NCBI GenBank assembly: GCA_037974665.1
Contig: CM075771.1
Location: forward strand, 37,742,425-37,806,424
Direction: 5' to 3'
Origin: Ehretia macrophylla
Lineage: Eukaryota; Streptophyta; Magnoliopsida; Boraginales; Ehretiaceae
DNA length: 64,000 bases
Shown here piece after piece: positions 1 to 11,706 of the stretch; positions within the stretch are counted from its first letter, which is position 1; every line of letters begins with the position of its first letter. The notes below the pieces were generated by a model. That model ran no database searches. It was not told the origin of the DNA and was given only the letters and a program-made list of their open reading frames with translations. A program made the translations under genes and the position numbers.

Positions 1-14
1 CGTGTTGCACCCCC
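1..14 (+). rRNA. 5S rRNA gene, copy 1 (3' fragment)
   Basis: Only nt 107-120 are inside the window; they match the majority and are followed by the CTTTTCAA plus T-run terminator. The rest lies left of the window. Its spacer is the partner of unit 7. Confidence 0.9.
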
Positions 15-571
15 TTTTCAATTTTTTTTGCCTTGGTTAGGGTTCCCAAGATACTTTATCCACCAAATATCTATTACCGAATCCCACGGAACATTGGGCA
101 AGACAACTTCGCTTCACGTAGAGGCCGGGCCCGCAAACCGAGGGCGTCTTGTTTGTGACCAGGTCTCCATCTCTCCGGTGCCCATAACTTTTGATCCGTA
201 AGGAGTTACGCAGCGCCCAGCATACCGTTACAAAGCTCTCTGAGAGCTCTACGACAGGGGCAGTGAGCTTGCTACCTGTACCCCTTTTTGGAGCCCAAAA
301 TCGAACGTTTTCATCAGTTTCAGGCCACTTTTCTTCTTTTGCTCTATTTTTCCGTCCCGAATCGTACATCGTGAGCTGTTAAAAGGACGACAACCTAACT
401 CGCGGGACATCAGAGGGCCCTACAAAGTGGCGATATCACGTCTTGTGAGAATGCTGTGTTGTTGAAGCGAATGGGTTGTCATTAAGCCCACTGGGCCTTT
501 TGAAAGGGCCATCTCTCTAGGCTGGGACTGTGAACCGTTAACACATATAGGAATTGTTCCCTCAACATGAC

Positions 572-691
572 GGGTGCGAACATACCAGCACTAACGCAAC
601 GGATCCCATCAGAACTCCGAAGTTAAGCGTGCTTGGGCGAGAGTAGTACTAGGATGGGTGACCCCCAGGGATGTCCTCGTGTTGCACCCCT
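572..691 (+). rRNA. 5S rRNA gene, copy 2
   Basis: Full length. Variants: T9A, T24C, C28A, T96A, A101T. T96A is in the C box. The upstream GTGCCC is GTTCCC. Nearest relative is copy 8, which shares T9A, C28A and T96A. Confidence 0.97.
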
Positions 692-1249
692 TTTTTCAAT
701 TTTTTTTGCCCTGGTTATGGTTGCCAAGATACTTTATCCACCAAATTTCTACTACCAAAACTCACGGAACATTTGGCAAGACAACTTCGCTTCACGTAGA
801 GGCTGGGCCCGCAAACCGAATGCGTAGTGTTTGTGACCAGGTCTCCGTCGCTCCGGTGCCTATAACTTTTGATCCATAAGGAGTTACTCAGCGCACAGCA
901 TACTGTTGCAAAGCTCTCTGAGAGCTTTACGACAGGGGCAGCCAGCTTGCTCGCTGTGCCCATTTTTGGGGCCCAAAATGGAACGTTTTCATCAGTTTCA
1001 TTCTACTTTTCTTCTTTTGCTCTGTTTTTCCGTCCCGGATCGTATGTCGTGAGCTGTTAAGAGGACGACAACCTGACTCGCTGGACATCAGAGGGCCCTA
1101 CAATGTGTCGATATCATATATTGCGAGGATGCTACGTTGTTGAAGCTGATAGGTTGTCGTTAAGCCCATTGGGCCTTTTGAATGGGCCATCTCTCTAGGG
1201 TGGGACTATGAACCGTTAACACATATAGGAATTGTGCCCTCAACAAGAC

Positions 1250-1369
1250 GGGTGTGATCATGCCAGCACTAATGCACCGGATCCCATCAGAACTCCAAAG
1301 TTAAGCGTGCTTGGGCGAGAGTAGTACTAGGATGGGTTACCCCCTGGGAAGTACTCGTGTTGCACCCCC
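1250..1369 (+). rRNA. 5S rRNA gene, copy 3
   Basis: Full length. Variants: C6T, A13G, G48A, G89T (C box), C104A. Partner of copy 9; both spacers carry an unusual GATTTTGTATCCC in place of the usual ATTTTTGGAGCCC. Confidence 0.97.
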
Positions 1370-1924
1370 TTTTCAAATTTTTTTACCCTGGTTAGGGTTG
1401 CCAAGATACTTTATACACCAAATCTCTATTACCGAATCCCACGGAACATTGGGCAAGACAACTTTTCTTCACGTAAAGGTCGGTTCCGTAAACCGAGGGC
1501 GTAGTGTTTGTGACCAGGTCTCCGTCGATCTGGGGCCCATAACTTTTTATCCGTAAGGAGTTACGCAGCGCACAACATACTGTTGCAAAGCTTTCTGAGA
1601 GCTCTACGACAGGGGTAGCCAGCTTGCTCGTTGTGCCTGATTTTGTATCCCAAAATCGAACATTTTCATCAGTTTCAGGCCACTTTTCTTCTTTTGCTCT
1701 GATTGTCCGTCACGGATCGTACGTCGTGAGCTGTTAAAAGGACGACAACGTGACTCGTGAACATCAGGGGGCCCTACAACGTGTCGATATCACGTCTTGC
1801 AAGGATGCTGCGTTGTTGAAGTAGATGGGTTGTCGTTAAGCCCATTGGCCTTTTGAATGGGCCATCTCTCTAGGCTGGGATTGTGAATCGTTAACACATA
1901 TAGGAATTGTGCTCTCAACATGAC

Positions 1925-2044
1925 GGGTGCGATCATACCAGCACTAATGAACTGGATCCCATCAGAACTCCGAAGTTAAGCGTGATTGGGCGAGAGTAGT
2001 ACTAGGATGGGTGACCCCCTGGGAAGTCCTCATGTTGCACCCCC
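1925..2044 (+). rRNA. 5S rRNA gene, copy 4
   Basis: Full length. Variants: C26A, C29T, C61A (A box), G108A. Partner of copy 10, sharing C26A, C61A and G108A. Confidence 0.97.
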
Positions 2045-2601
2045 TTTTCAATTTTTTTTGCCCTGGTTAGTTTTGCCAAGTTACTTTATCCACCAAATTT
2101 CTATTACCGAATCCCACGGAACATTGGGCAAGACTACTTCGCTTCACGTAGAGGCCGGGCCCGCAAACCGAGTGCGTAGGATTTGTGACCAGGTCTTCGT
2201 CGCTCCGGTGCCCATGACTTTTGATCCATAAGGAGTTACGCAGCGCACAGCATACTATTGCAAAGCTCTCTTAGAGCTCTACGACAAGGGCTGCCAGCTT
2301 GCTCTCTGTGCCCATTTTTGGAGCCCAAAATGGAACATTTTTATCAGTTTCATGCCACTTTTCTTCTTTTCCACTGTCTTTTCATCCCGGATCGTACGTC
2401 GTGAGCAGTTAAAAGCACGACAACCTGACTCACGGGACATCAGAGGGCCTTACAATGTTTTGATATCACGTTTTACGAGGATGCTGCGTTGTTGAAGCTG
2501 ATGGGTTATCGTTAAGCCCATTGGGCCTTTTGAATGGGCCATCTCTCCAGGCTGGCACTGTGAACCGTTAACACATATAGGAATTCTGCCCTTAACATGA
2601 C

Positions 2602-2721
2602 GGGTGTGATCATACCAGCACTAATGCACCGGATCCCATCAGAACTCCGAAGTTAAGCGTGCTTGGGCGAGAGTAGTACTTGGGTGGGTGACCTCCTGGG
2701 AAGTCCTCGTGTTGCACCCAA
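2602..2721 (+). rRNA. 5S rRNA gene, copy 5 (has T93)
   Basis: Full length. Variants: C6T, A80T, A83G, C93T, C119A, C120A. This is the only copy in which I saw GACCTCCTGGG, the usual angiosperm C-box form; nearly all others read GACCCCCTGGG or a derivative. Confidence 0.97.
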
Positions 2722-3276
2722 TTTTCAATTTTTTTTGCCCCGGTTAGGGTTGCCAAGATACTTTATCTACCAAATCTCTATTATCGAATCCGACGGAACA
2801 TTGGGCAAGACCACTTCGCTTCACGTAGATGCCTGGACTGCAAACCGAGGGTGTAGGGTTTGTGACCAAGTCTCCGTCGCTCCGGTGCCCATAACTTTTG
2901 ATCTGTAAGGAGTTACGCGGCGCACAGCATACCATTACAAAGCACTCTGAGAGCTCTACGACGTGGGCAACCACCTTGCTCGCTGTGCCCATTTTTGGAG
3001 TGCAAAATCGAACGTTTTAATCAGTTTTAGGCCACTTTTCTTCTTTTTCTTTATTTTTCCGTCTCGGATCGTACGTCGTGAGCTGTTAAAAGGGCGACTA
3101 CCTGACTTGCGGGACATCAGAGGGCCCTACAATGTGTCGATATCACGTCTTGCGAGAATGCTGCGTTGTTGAAGCGGATGAGTTGTCGTTAGGCCCATTG
3201 GGCCTTTTGAATGGGCCATCTCTCTAGGCTGGGACTGCGAACCGTTAACACATAGGAATTGTGCCCTCAACATGAC

Positions 3277-3396
3277 GGGTGCGAACATACCAGCACTAAT
3301 GCACCGGATCCCATCAGAACTCCGAAGTTAAGCGTGATTGGGCGAGAGTAGTACTATGATGGGTGACACCCTTGGAAGTCCTCGTGTTGCACCCCC
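3277..3396 (+). rRNA. 5S rRNA gene, copy 6 (weakened upstream TATA)
   Basis: Full length. Variants: T9A, C61A, G81T, C92A, G97T. Three changes fall in the C box. Upstream, CATATAGG is shortened to CATAGG by a 2-nt deletion, so both promoter parts look weak. Partner of copy 12 (shares T9A, C61A, G97T). Confidence 0.96.
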
Positions 3397-3953
3397 TTTT
3401 CAATTTTTTTTGCCCTGGTTAGGGTTCCCAAGATACTTTATCCACCAAATCTCTATTACCGAATCCCACGGAACATTGGGCAAGACAACTTCGCTTCACA
3501 TAGAGGCCGGGCCCGCAAACCGAGGGTGTAGGGTTTGTGACCAGGTCTCTGTCGCTCCGGTGCCCATAACTTTTGATCCGTAAGGAGTTACGCAGCGCAC
3601 AGAATACCGTTGCCAAGCTCTCTGAGAGCTCTATGACAGGGGCAGTCAGCTTGCTCGCTGTGCCCCTTTTTGGAGACCAAAATCAAATGTTTTCATCAGT
3701 TTCATGCCACTTTTCTTCTTTTGCTATGTTTTTTCGTCCCAGATCGTACGCCGTGAGCTGTTAAAAGGACGACAACCTGACTCGTGGGACATCAGAGGGC
3801 CCTGCAACGTGTCGAAATCATATCTTGCGAGGATGCTGCGTAGTTGAAGCGTATGGGTTGTTGTTAAGCCCATTGGGCATTTTGAATAGGCCATCTCTCT
3901 AGGCTAGGACTGTGAACCGTTAACACATATAGGAATTGTGCCGTCAACATGAT

Positions 3954-4073
3954 GGGTGCGATCATACCAGCACTAATGCACCGGATCCCATCAGAACTCC
4001 GAAGTTAAGCGTGCTTGGGAGAGAGTAGTACAAGGATGGGTGACCCCCTGGGAAGTACTCGTGTTGCACCCCC
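3954..4073 (+). rRNA. 5S rRNA gene, copy 7
   Basis: Full length. Variants: C67A (intermediate element), T79A, C104A. The base before the gene is T, not the usual C at -1. Confidence 0.97.
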
Positions 4074-4630
4074 TTTTCAATTTTTTTTGCCCTGGTTAGG
4101 GTTGCCAAGATACTTTATCCCCCAAATCTCTATTACCGATTCCCATGGAACATTGGGCAACACAACTTCGCTTCACGTAGAGGCCGGGCCTACAAACCGA
4201 GGGCGTATTGTTTGTGATCAGGTCTCCATCTCTCCGGTGTCCATAACTTTTGATCCGTAAGGAGTTACGCAGCGCCCAGCATACCGTTACAAAGCTCTCT
4301 TAGAACTCCACGACAAGGGCAGCGAGCTTGCTCCCTGTACCCTTTTTTGGAGCCCAAAATCGAACATTTTCATCAGTTTCAGGCCACTTTTCTTCTTTTG
4401 CTCTATTTTTCAGTCCCGGATCGTACATCGTGAGCTGTTAAAAGGACGACAACCTAACTCGCGGGACATCAGAGGGCCCTACAACGTGTCGATATCACGT
4501 CTTGTGAGAATGCTGTGTTGTTGAAGCGAATGGGTTGTCGTTAAGACCATTGGGCCTTTTGAAAGGGCCATCTCTCTAGGCTGGGACTGTGAACCATTAA
4601 CACATATAGGAATTGTTCCCTCAACCTGAC

Positions 4631-4750
4631 GGGTGCGAACATACCAGCACTAATGCAACAGATCCCATCAGAACTCCGAAGTTAAGCGTGCTTGGGCGAG
4701 AGTAGTACTAGGATGGGTGACCCCCAGGGAAGTTCTCGTGTTGCACCCCT
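4631..4750 (+). rRNA. 5S rRNA gene, copy 8
   Basis: Full length. Variants: T9A, C28A, G30A, T96A, C104T. Upstream GTTCCC as in copy 2. Lies exactly 4,059 bp from copy 2. Confidence 0.97.
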
Positions 4751-5308
4751 TTTTTCAATTTTTTTTGCCCTGGTTAGGGTTGCATGATACTTTATCCACC
4801 AAATCTCTACTACCAACTCTCACAGAACATTTAGCAAGACAACTTCGCTTCACGTAAAGGCCGGGCCCGCAAACCGAGGGTGTAGGGTTTGTGACCAGGT
4901 CTCCGTCGCTCCGGTGCCCATAACTTTTGATCCATAAGGAGTTACTCAGCGCACAGCATACTGTTGCAAAGCTCTCTGAGTGCTCTACGACAGGGGCAGC
5001 CAGCTTGCTCGCTGTGCCCATTTTTGGAGCCCAAAATGGAACGCTTTCATCAGTTTCATTCCACTTTTCTTCTTTTGCTCTTTTTTTTTTGTCCTGGATC
5101 GTACGTCGTGAGCTGTTAAGAGGACGACAACCTGACTCGCTGGACATCAAAGGGCCCTACGATGTGTCAATATCATATCTTGCGAGGATGCTGCGTTGTT
5201 GAAGCTGATAGGTTGTCGTTAAGCCCATTGGGCCTTTTGAATAGGCCATCTCTCTAGGCTGGGACTACGAACCGTTAACACAAATAGGAATTGTGCCCTC
5301 AACAAGAC

Positions 5309-5428
5309 GGGTGCGATCATGCCAGCACTAATGCACCGGATCCCGTCAGAACTTCAAAGTTAAGCGTCCTTGGGAGAGAGTAGTACTAGGATGGGTGACC
5401 CCCTAGGAAGTACGCGTGTTGCACCCCC
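5309..5428 (+). rRNA. 5S rRNA gene, copy 9 (diverged)
   Basis: Full length with nine changes: A13G, A37G, C46T, G48A, G60C, C67A, G97A, C104A, T106G. They touch the A box, intermediate element and C box. The upstream TATA-like element reads CAAATAGG. Shares A13G, G48A and C104A with copy 3. Confidence 0.96.
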
Positions 5429-5983
5429 TTTTCAATTTTTTTTGCCCTGGTTAGTGTTGCCAAGATACTTTATCCACCAAATCTCTATTACCGAATCCCA
5501 CGAAACATTGGGCAAGACAACTTCGCTTCACGTAGAGGCCGATTCCGCAAACCGAGGTCGTAGTGTTTGTGACCAGGTCTCCGTCGATCCAGTGCCCATA
5601 ACTTTTGATCCGTAAGGAGTTACGCAGCGCACAACATACCGTTGCAAAGCTCTCTGAGAGCTCTACGACAGGGGCAGCCACCTTGCTCGCTGTGCCCGAT
5701 TTTGTATCCCAAAATCGAACATTTTCATCAGTTTTAGGCCACTTTTCTTCTTTTGCTCTGTTTGTCCGTCACGGATCGTACGTCGTGAGCTGTTAAAAGG
5801 ACGACAACGTGACTCGTGAACATCAGAGGGCCCTACAACGTGTTGATATCACGTCTTGCAAGGATGCTGCGTTGTTGAAGTAGATGGGTTGTCATTAAAC
5901 CCATTGGCCTTTTGAATGGGCCATCTCTCTAGGTTGGGATTGTGAACCGTTAACACATATAGGAATTGTGCCCTCAACATGAC

Positions 5984-6103
5984 GGGTGCGATCATACCAG
6001 CACTAATGAACCGGATCCCATCAGAACTCCGAAGTTAAGCGTGATTGGGCAAGAGTAGTACAAGGATGGGTGACCCCCTGGGAAATCCTCATGTTACACC
6101 CCC
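5984..6103 (+). rRNA. 5S rRNA gene, copy 10
   Basis: Full length. Variants: C26A, C61A, G68A, T79A, G102A, G108A, G113A. G113A is a helix I base. Confidence 0.97.
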
Positions 6104-6660
6104 TTTTCAATTTTTTTTGCCCTGGTTAGGGTTGCCAAGTTACTTTATCCACCAAATTTCTATTACTGAATCCCACGGAACATTGGGCAAGACAACTTCA
6201 CTTCACGTAGAGGCCGGGCCCGCAAACCAAATGCGTAGGATTTGTGACCAGGTCTCTGTCGCTCCGGTGCCCATAACTTTTGATCCATAAGGAGTTACGC
6301 AGCGCCCAGCATACCGTTGCAAAGTTCTCTGAGAGCTCTACGATGTGGGCAGCCAGCTTGCTCGCTGTGCCCATTTTTGGAGCCCAAAATTGAACGTTTT
6401 CATCAGTTTCAGTCGACTTTTCTTCTTTTACTCTATTTTTTCATCCCGGATCGTACGTCGTAAGCTGTTAAAAGGACGACAACCTGACTCGCGATAGATC
6501 ATAGGGTCCTACAACGTGTTGATATCACGTCTTGCGAGGATGCTGCTCTGTTGAAGCGGATGTGTTGTCGTTAATCCCAATGGGTCTTTTGAATGGGCCA
6601 TCTCTCTAGGCTAGGACTATGAACCGTTAACACATATAGGAATTGTTCCCTCAACATGAC

Positions 6661-6780
6661 GGGTGTGATCATACCAGCACTAATGCACCGGATCCCATCA
6701 GAAATCCGAAGTTAAGCGTGCTTGGGCGAGAGTAGTACTAGGATGGGTGACCCCTTGGGAAGTCCTCGTGTTGCACCCCC
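6661..6780 (+). rRNA. 5S rRNA gene, copy 11
   Basis: Full length. Variants: C6T, C44A, C95T. Upstream GTTCCC. Partner of copy 5; both following spacers carry GATGAGTTG instead of GATGGGTTG. Confidence 0.97.
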
Positions 6781-7337
6781 TTTACAATTTTTTTTGCGCT
6801 GGTTAGGGCTGCCAAGATACTTTATCCAACAAATCTCTATTACCGAATCCCACGGAACGTTGGGCAAGACAACTTCGCTTCACATAGAGGCCGGGCACGT
6901 AAACTGAGGGTGTAGGGTTTATGACAAGGTCTCCGTCGCTCTGATTCCCATAACTTTTGATCCGTAAGGAGTTACGTAGCGCCCAGCATACCGTTGCAAA
7001 TCTGTCCGAGAGCTCTACGACGGGGGCAGTGAGCTTGCTATCTGTGCCCATTTTTGGAGCCCAAAATCGAACGTTTTCATCAGTTTCAGGCCACTTTTCT
7101 TCTTTTGCTCTATTTTTCCGTCCCGGATCGTACGTCGTGAGCTGTAAAAAGGACGACAACCTGACTCGCGGGACATTAGAGGGCCCTACAACGTGTCGAT
7201 ATCACGTCTTGCGAGAATGCTGCGTTGTTGAAGCTGATGAGTTGTCGTTAAGCCCATTGGGCCTTTTGAGTGGGCTATTTCTCTAGGCTGGGACTGTGAA
7301 CCGTTAACATATATAGGAATTGTGCCCTCAACATGAC

Positions 7338-7457
7338 GGGTGCGAACATACTAGCACTAATGCACCGGATCCCATCAGAACTCCAAAGTTAAGCGTGATT
7401 GGGCGAGAGTAGTACTAGGATGGGTGACCCCCTTGGAAGTCCTCATGTTGCACCCCC
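7338..7457 (+). rRNA. 5S rRNA gene, copy 12
   Basis: Full length. Variants: T9A, C15T, G48A, C61A, G97T, G108A. The upstream element reads TATATAGG, closest in the window to the TATATA motif described for plant 5S genes. Confidence 0.97.
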
Positions 7458-8013
7458 TTTTCAATTTTTTTTGCCCTGGTTAGGGTTGCCAAGATACTTT
7501 ATCCACCAAATCTATATTACCGAATCCCACGGAACATTAGGCAAGACAACTTCGCTTCACGTAGAGGTCGGGCCCGCAAACCGAGGCCGTAGGGTTTGTG
7601 ACCAGGTCTCCGTCGCTCCGGTGCCCATAACTTTTGATCCATAAGGAGTTACGGAGCGCACAATATTCCGTTGCAAATTTCTCTGAGAGCTCTACGACAG
7701 GGGCAGCCAGCTTGCTCGCTGTGCTGATTTTTGGAGCCCAAAATTGAACGTTTTCATCAGTTTCATGCCACTTTTCTTTTTTGCTCTGTTTTTCCATCCC
7801 GGATCGTACGTCGTGAGCTGTTGAAAGGACGACAACCTGACTCGCGGGACATCAGAGGGCCCTACAATGTGTCGATATCAAATCTTGTTAGGGTGCTGCG
7901 TTGTTGAAGTTGATGGGTTGTCGTTAAGCCCATTGGGCCTTTTGAATGGGCCCTCTCTCTAGGCTGGGACTATGAACCGTTAACACATATAGGAATTGTG
8001 CACTCAACAAGAC

Positions 8014-8133
8014 GGGTGCGATCATACCAGCACTAATGCACCGGATCCCATCAGAACTCCGAAGTTAAGCGTGCTTGGGCGAGAGTAGTACTAGGATGGG
8101 TGACCCCCTGGGAAGTACACGTGTTGCACCCCC
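8014..8133 (+). rRNA. 5S rRNA gene, copy 13 (near-consensus; spacer carries the LTR)
   Basis: Full length; only C104A and T106A, both outside the internal promoter, so among the best candidates for a working gene. The LTR enters its spacer 377 bp past the gene's end. Confidence 0.97.
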
Positions 8134-8505
8134 TTTTCAATTTTTTTTGCCCTAGTTAGGGTTGCCAAGTTACTTTATCCACCATATCTCTATTACCGAA
8201 TCCCACGGAACATTGGGCAAGACCACTTCACTTCACGTAGAGGCCGGGCCCGCAAACTTATGGCGTAGGGTTTGTGACTAGGTATCCGTCGCTCCGGTGC
8301 CCATAACTTTTGATCCGTAAGGAGTTACGCAGCGCATAACATACCATTGCAAAGCTCTCTGAGAGCTCTATGACGGGGGCTGCCACCTTGCTCGCTTTGC
8401 GAATTTTTCGAGCCCAAAATCGAACGTTTTCATCAGTTTCAGGCCATTTTTCATCTTTTGCTCTATTTTTTCATCCCGAATCGTACGTCGTGAGCTGTTA
8501 AAAGG

Positions 8506-8510
8506 GCGAC
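8506..8510. repeat. Left target-site duplication (GCGAC)
   Basis: GCGAC sits directly before the TG end of the insertion and is repeated directly after its CA end. Removing the insert and one copy restores the ordinary spacer text AAAGGGCGACAACCTGACTC. Confidence 0.95.
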
Positions 8511-8613
8511 TGTCATGCCCCAACCCGGCCTGTAAAGGTTAGACTAGGGTGTGATCTAAACATTCAAGTCCTTTCACATTCTTAATCATTCTAGGAGGTT
8601 TAACACTTAACGT

Positions 8614-8619
8614 TTTATT
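8614..8619 (-). promoter_or_regulatory. Possible polyadenylation signal in LTR
   Basis: AATAAA on the minus strand, about 100 bp from what would be the LTR's 3' end. The position fits, but a six-base match in AT-rich DNA is weak evidence. Confidence 0.3.
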
Positions 8620-10462
8620 CTAGACTCTAAAATTTTCTGAAAATTCGGCAGCATAACGGCTGTAATTGGGCTCTTTGTTTGACCTAAATTTTCTAACAGC
8701 CTTAAAACTTTCAATTCAAGTTCATTCCCGACTAGAGTTTACTATTTTGTCATCAATTGAATTGCCGATTGGTTATTTCGACGTCCCGTTTGATTTATAA
8801 CCTAGCATGATACTATGTCTCGTTTGTCCATTTATCCTCGTTTCAAAATATACCTGTTGATCTTAGCTTATTAGCGAGTACCTCTTGAGATTGGATAAGT
8901 TCATTTGCCTATTCCATAACTAGCGTCACAACCTATGACAGACTAATGATAACAAAAGCAAAAACGATCATAGTATGTCTAGTATCAGTCTACTTAATAT
9001 AAGTACAAACAAAAATTAGACCCCAAATTACAACGGGGGTCTATTACATCACAAACAACAAATAACGTAAGGGAAATAGTCTTCAAGTAACAAAAGTTCA
9101 CAAGTAGTCATGTTCAAGCAAAACAACAATAACAGACAATCACTCCAGGGATTCATCATTAGGTACATTGAGCTCGGGTTCCTGTACCTGTTCTTCTTCA
9201 CCTGAAATGATAAAAGAGGGTGAGTCCTTATGAACTCAGCGAGGGGGAACGAGAAATAAGTTTTGAAACTCATTTTCTGGTTAAACTTATGAAAATCCCT
9301 TTTTCAAACATGAATACAACAGAAATACAAGTATAGAAATACAAATACAGAAACAGGAATACCGGTCTTTCCTCCCCGAGGTTCTCTAGGATCCAAGCAG
9401 GAGTACTTATGCACATAATAAAAAGGATACGGTGAGCTTTTGCTCTCAGATCAGATCCAGGATCAGTTGTTGCGGCCAACTTCAAATCATCCCCCAAACA
9501 CACCAGGTGGGTGTACTCCGGATGTACCCCAAAATCCTACGACCCAACTCTCCAAGGAAGTCTAGACCCCAAGCGAGAGAGGGAATGGGACCATGGAGGT
9601 CACGGTAACACCGGCAAGCCCGATGCCGCCCGGCGTGCGTGATCACTACCATGCTGACAGGAAAGGTTGCAACCTTGTATGCAATGCACATTTATGACAG
9701 GTAATATATATCACAGAAGGAGGACAACAAAGTAGGTTGCCTCCGGACAGTCATAAGATTTCACATTGACAGATAAACAGGCAGGACACGATAAGACAGG
9801 AAATTTCACTTGAAAGGCATATAGAGTTATATGGAAATTAAACGGGCAGCCATGTAACACATGTAAAACAGGCCATATAACTCATTAAAAGTCCACGCAA
9901 TCAAGGGATAAGATTACTCAACATGTAGTGATATCAACAAGGGTTCAAATGCGAGAAAAGCTTATTTGTCAACATGCGATGGTCAAGATCACTTTTGAAG
10001 TTATAAAACATTTACGGGCAACCCACTAAGCATATGATTCCAACACAATATCCAATTGATCAACACCTATTAAGACTATCGAGTCATTAGGGTTCCCATT
10101 TCATGCTTAATCAAGTGATTAAAACCCTAAGTCCACTCAAGACCATTATCAAGTCTTGCATAATTTAATTCAACATCCTCAAGTGCTCACAACAGTCCAC
10201 ATAACATCCCAACACCACATTTCCACACAATTAGTGTCACAAGAGAGGTCACAACAATTTTCCAAGCATATGGCTAAATAAAACCTTTACTGCAATAGGC
10301 TGTTTTCTCACAATCAATAGGATAATCAAACAATCTCCAAATTCAGTAAATAAGATGTCAAATTAAAGCTTAAGAGTTAACTAAAATCAGAAACAAACCT
10401 TGCATCAATTGGAGTTCAGAATCATTAGTTATAGCCGAAACAGTGAGGTAGCACAAAACTGT

Positions 10463-10830
10463 CCAGATTTGTACACTTTTCAGAAATTGACGTTTTTGAG
10501 GTCCTTAGAGTCAGTTTTAGCTTTGGTCCATTTCTGACAAAATTGTCTAGAACTGAAAAATCTAGCAGCACAACTAATTTCACGCATTTTGGACAACATT
10601 TACTAAGTCAAATATGGTTCGTTCTACAAGGTCAGTGCATCAGCCAAAACCTGATTCATTTTTCCAGATTTCCAGATTTGGTCACATTTTAATGATTTGC
10701 CATTTTGAGGACCTTAGATTCAAAATTAAATTTGGCCTATTTCTGGGAACAATGTTCAAAACTGTCCAAACTAGTCACCCACCAATTTTCAAGCATTTTC
10801 AACATCATTTTACTAGCTAAACTGACCTCG
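10463..10830. repeat. Diverged tandem duplication inside LTR (period about 209 bp)
   Basis: Two similar stretches begin at CCAGATTTG (10463 and 10672). Shared landmarks in order: TTTTTGAGG/TTTTGAGG, TCCTTAGA/ACCTTAGA, a TTTGG..C.ATTTCTG block, and a closing C-A-CATTT-ACTA block. The copies are well diverged, so the duplication predates this insertion or is a family trait. Confidence 0.65.
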
Positions 10831-11340
10831 AACAGACTGGTCAGAGAGCTGTCATCCATTTCGACTTCACCTAGCATCATTCTCAAGCCAAGATCTTGCC
10901 ATGCATGGTTATTTAAGCTTATGAACGACCATATATCTCAAGTGCAGAAGAAAATACACACATTTATGAGCATGCATGTGAAATTTTGAAGAGTTTTCAA
11001 AAGGTTTTAACCCTCACCTTAGCAATCAACCACAAAGATGCACAAAAACTTGTTGAAGCTTCAAATCTCTTCTTCTTCTTGCTTAGCCGAGATTCCAACT
11101 AGCTTTTCTCTATTTTTCCTAGCTTAATGATCAATCTCTTAGTTCATGCATGTAGTTAGAACTTGAAGAAAAGAAATGGAAGCTTAATAACTCACCTAGG
11201 CCGAAAATGAAGCTTCAATGCACATGCATGAGTGATTTTCGAACTCTAGCTTGTTTGCTCGACTTTCTTGATGATTGCTTGACTTGGCTTAGCTAAGTTA
11301 TGAAGAAGAAAAGCCAAGGAGATAGATAACTCAGCCAAGA

Positions 11341-11400
11341 ACCGAAATGGAGAGAGGAAATGAGAGAGAAGTGAGAGAAGTTGAAGGAAATGAGAGAATG
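11341..11400. other. Purine-rich tract in LTR
   Basis: A run dominated by AGAGAGG and GAGAGAAG repeats. Read on the minus strand it is a CT-rich stretch some 300 bp downstream of the TATA-like site, which resembles a plant 5' leader. Confidence 0.5.
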
Positions 11401-11690
11401 TGACAAAAATATGACAAGGAATAAAGCCTTTTGCAATTTTTGATGAGCATGTTCAGCCTTGAGCTTGGTGAATCAGATTTTTGTGTCTTCAAGGTGGAAT
11501 TTAAAATGTTTAGCATGGGCATGCAAGGGTTGGTCGAAAATTGTGGAAATTTGAGGAGAATTGAGCAATTTTTTATGCATTGTGTAAGTGTTTTGTCATA
11601 GTTTGTCTAGGATTATGAATAAATTATGAAATGCTAGACTAAATGCACTTAGTGGTCAGCCAAGGGCTTGCAAATTGCTGAAATTTCATA

Positions 11691-11706
11691 CTCTATTTAA
11701 TATATT
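11691..11706 (-). promoter_or_regulatory. Possible TATA box of LTR promoter
   Basis: On the minus strand this reads AATATATTAAATAGAG, a plausible plant TATA element for the LTR promoter. No other promoter evidence is visible. Confidence 0.35.

Larger units (their letters stand above)
1..8510 (+). repeat. 5S rDNA tandem array, left segment (copies 1-13)
   Basis: Head-to-tail units of 675-678 bp, each a 5S gene plus about 557 bp of spacer. The consensus spacer runs: T-rich terminator; a GC-richer stretch around GTAGAGGCCGGGCCCGCAAACC; a CCCATAACTTTTGATCCG block; a GAGCTC-rich palindromic block; a T-rich TTTTCTTCTTTTGCTCTATT block; a GGACGACAACCTGACTCGC block; and a GCCCATTGGGCC hairpin before the upstream promoter. 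I recognise no gene in any spacer. Units 1-6 and 7-12 match pairwise at an offset near 4,059 bp. The segment ends where the LTR enters unit 13. Confidence 0.97.

Noticed and set aside
869..1060. 63-codon plus-strand open frame recurring in each spacer
   Set aside because: It opens at TTG (or a variant) in CTTTTGATCCG, has no recognisable domain, and breaks in many units through ordinary spacer changes and indels.
1311..1556. 81-codon plus-strand open frame (repeated in most units), possible conserved peptide
   Set aside because: It opens at TTG inside the 5S gene, reads through the 3' half of the RNA gene and its Pol III terminator, and recurs only because the DNA repeats. Frames of similar length also appear in other frames and on the other strand.
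2744..2992. Minus-strand open frames of about 80-110 codons, antisense to 5S spacer
   Set aside because: Shadows of the same repeat. Their persistence follows from sequence similarity of units, and lengths vary as stops come and go.
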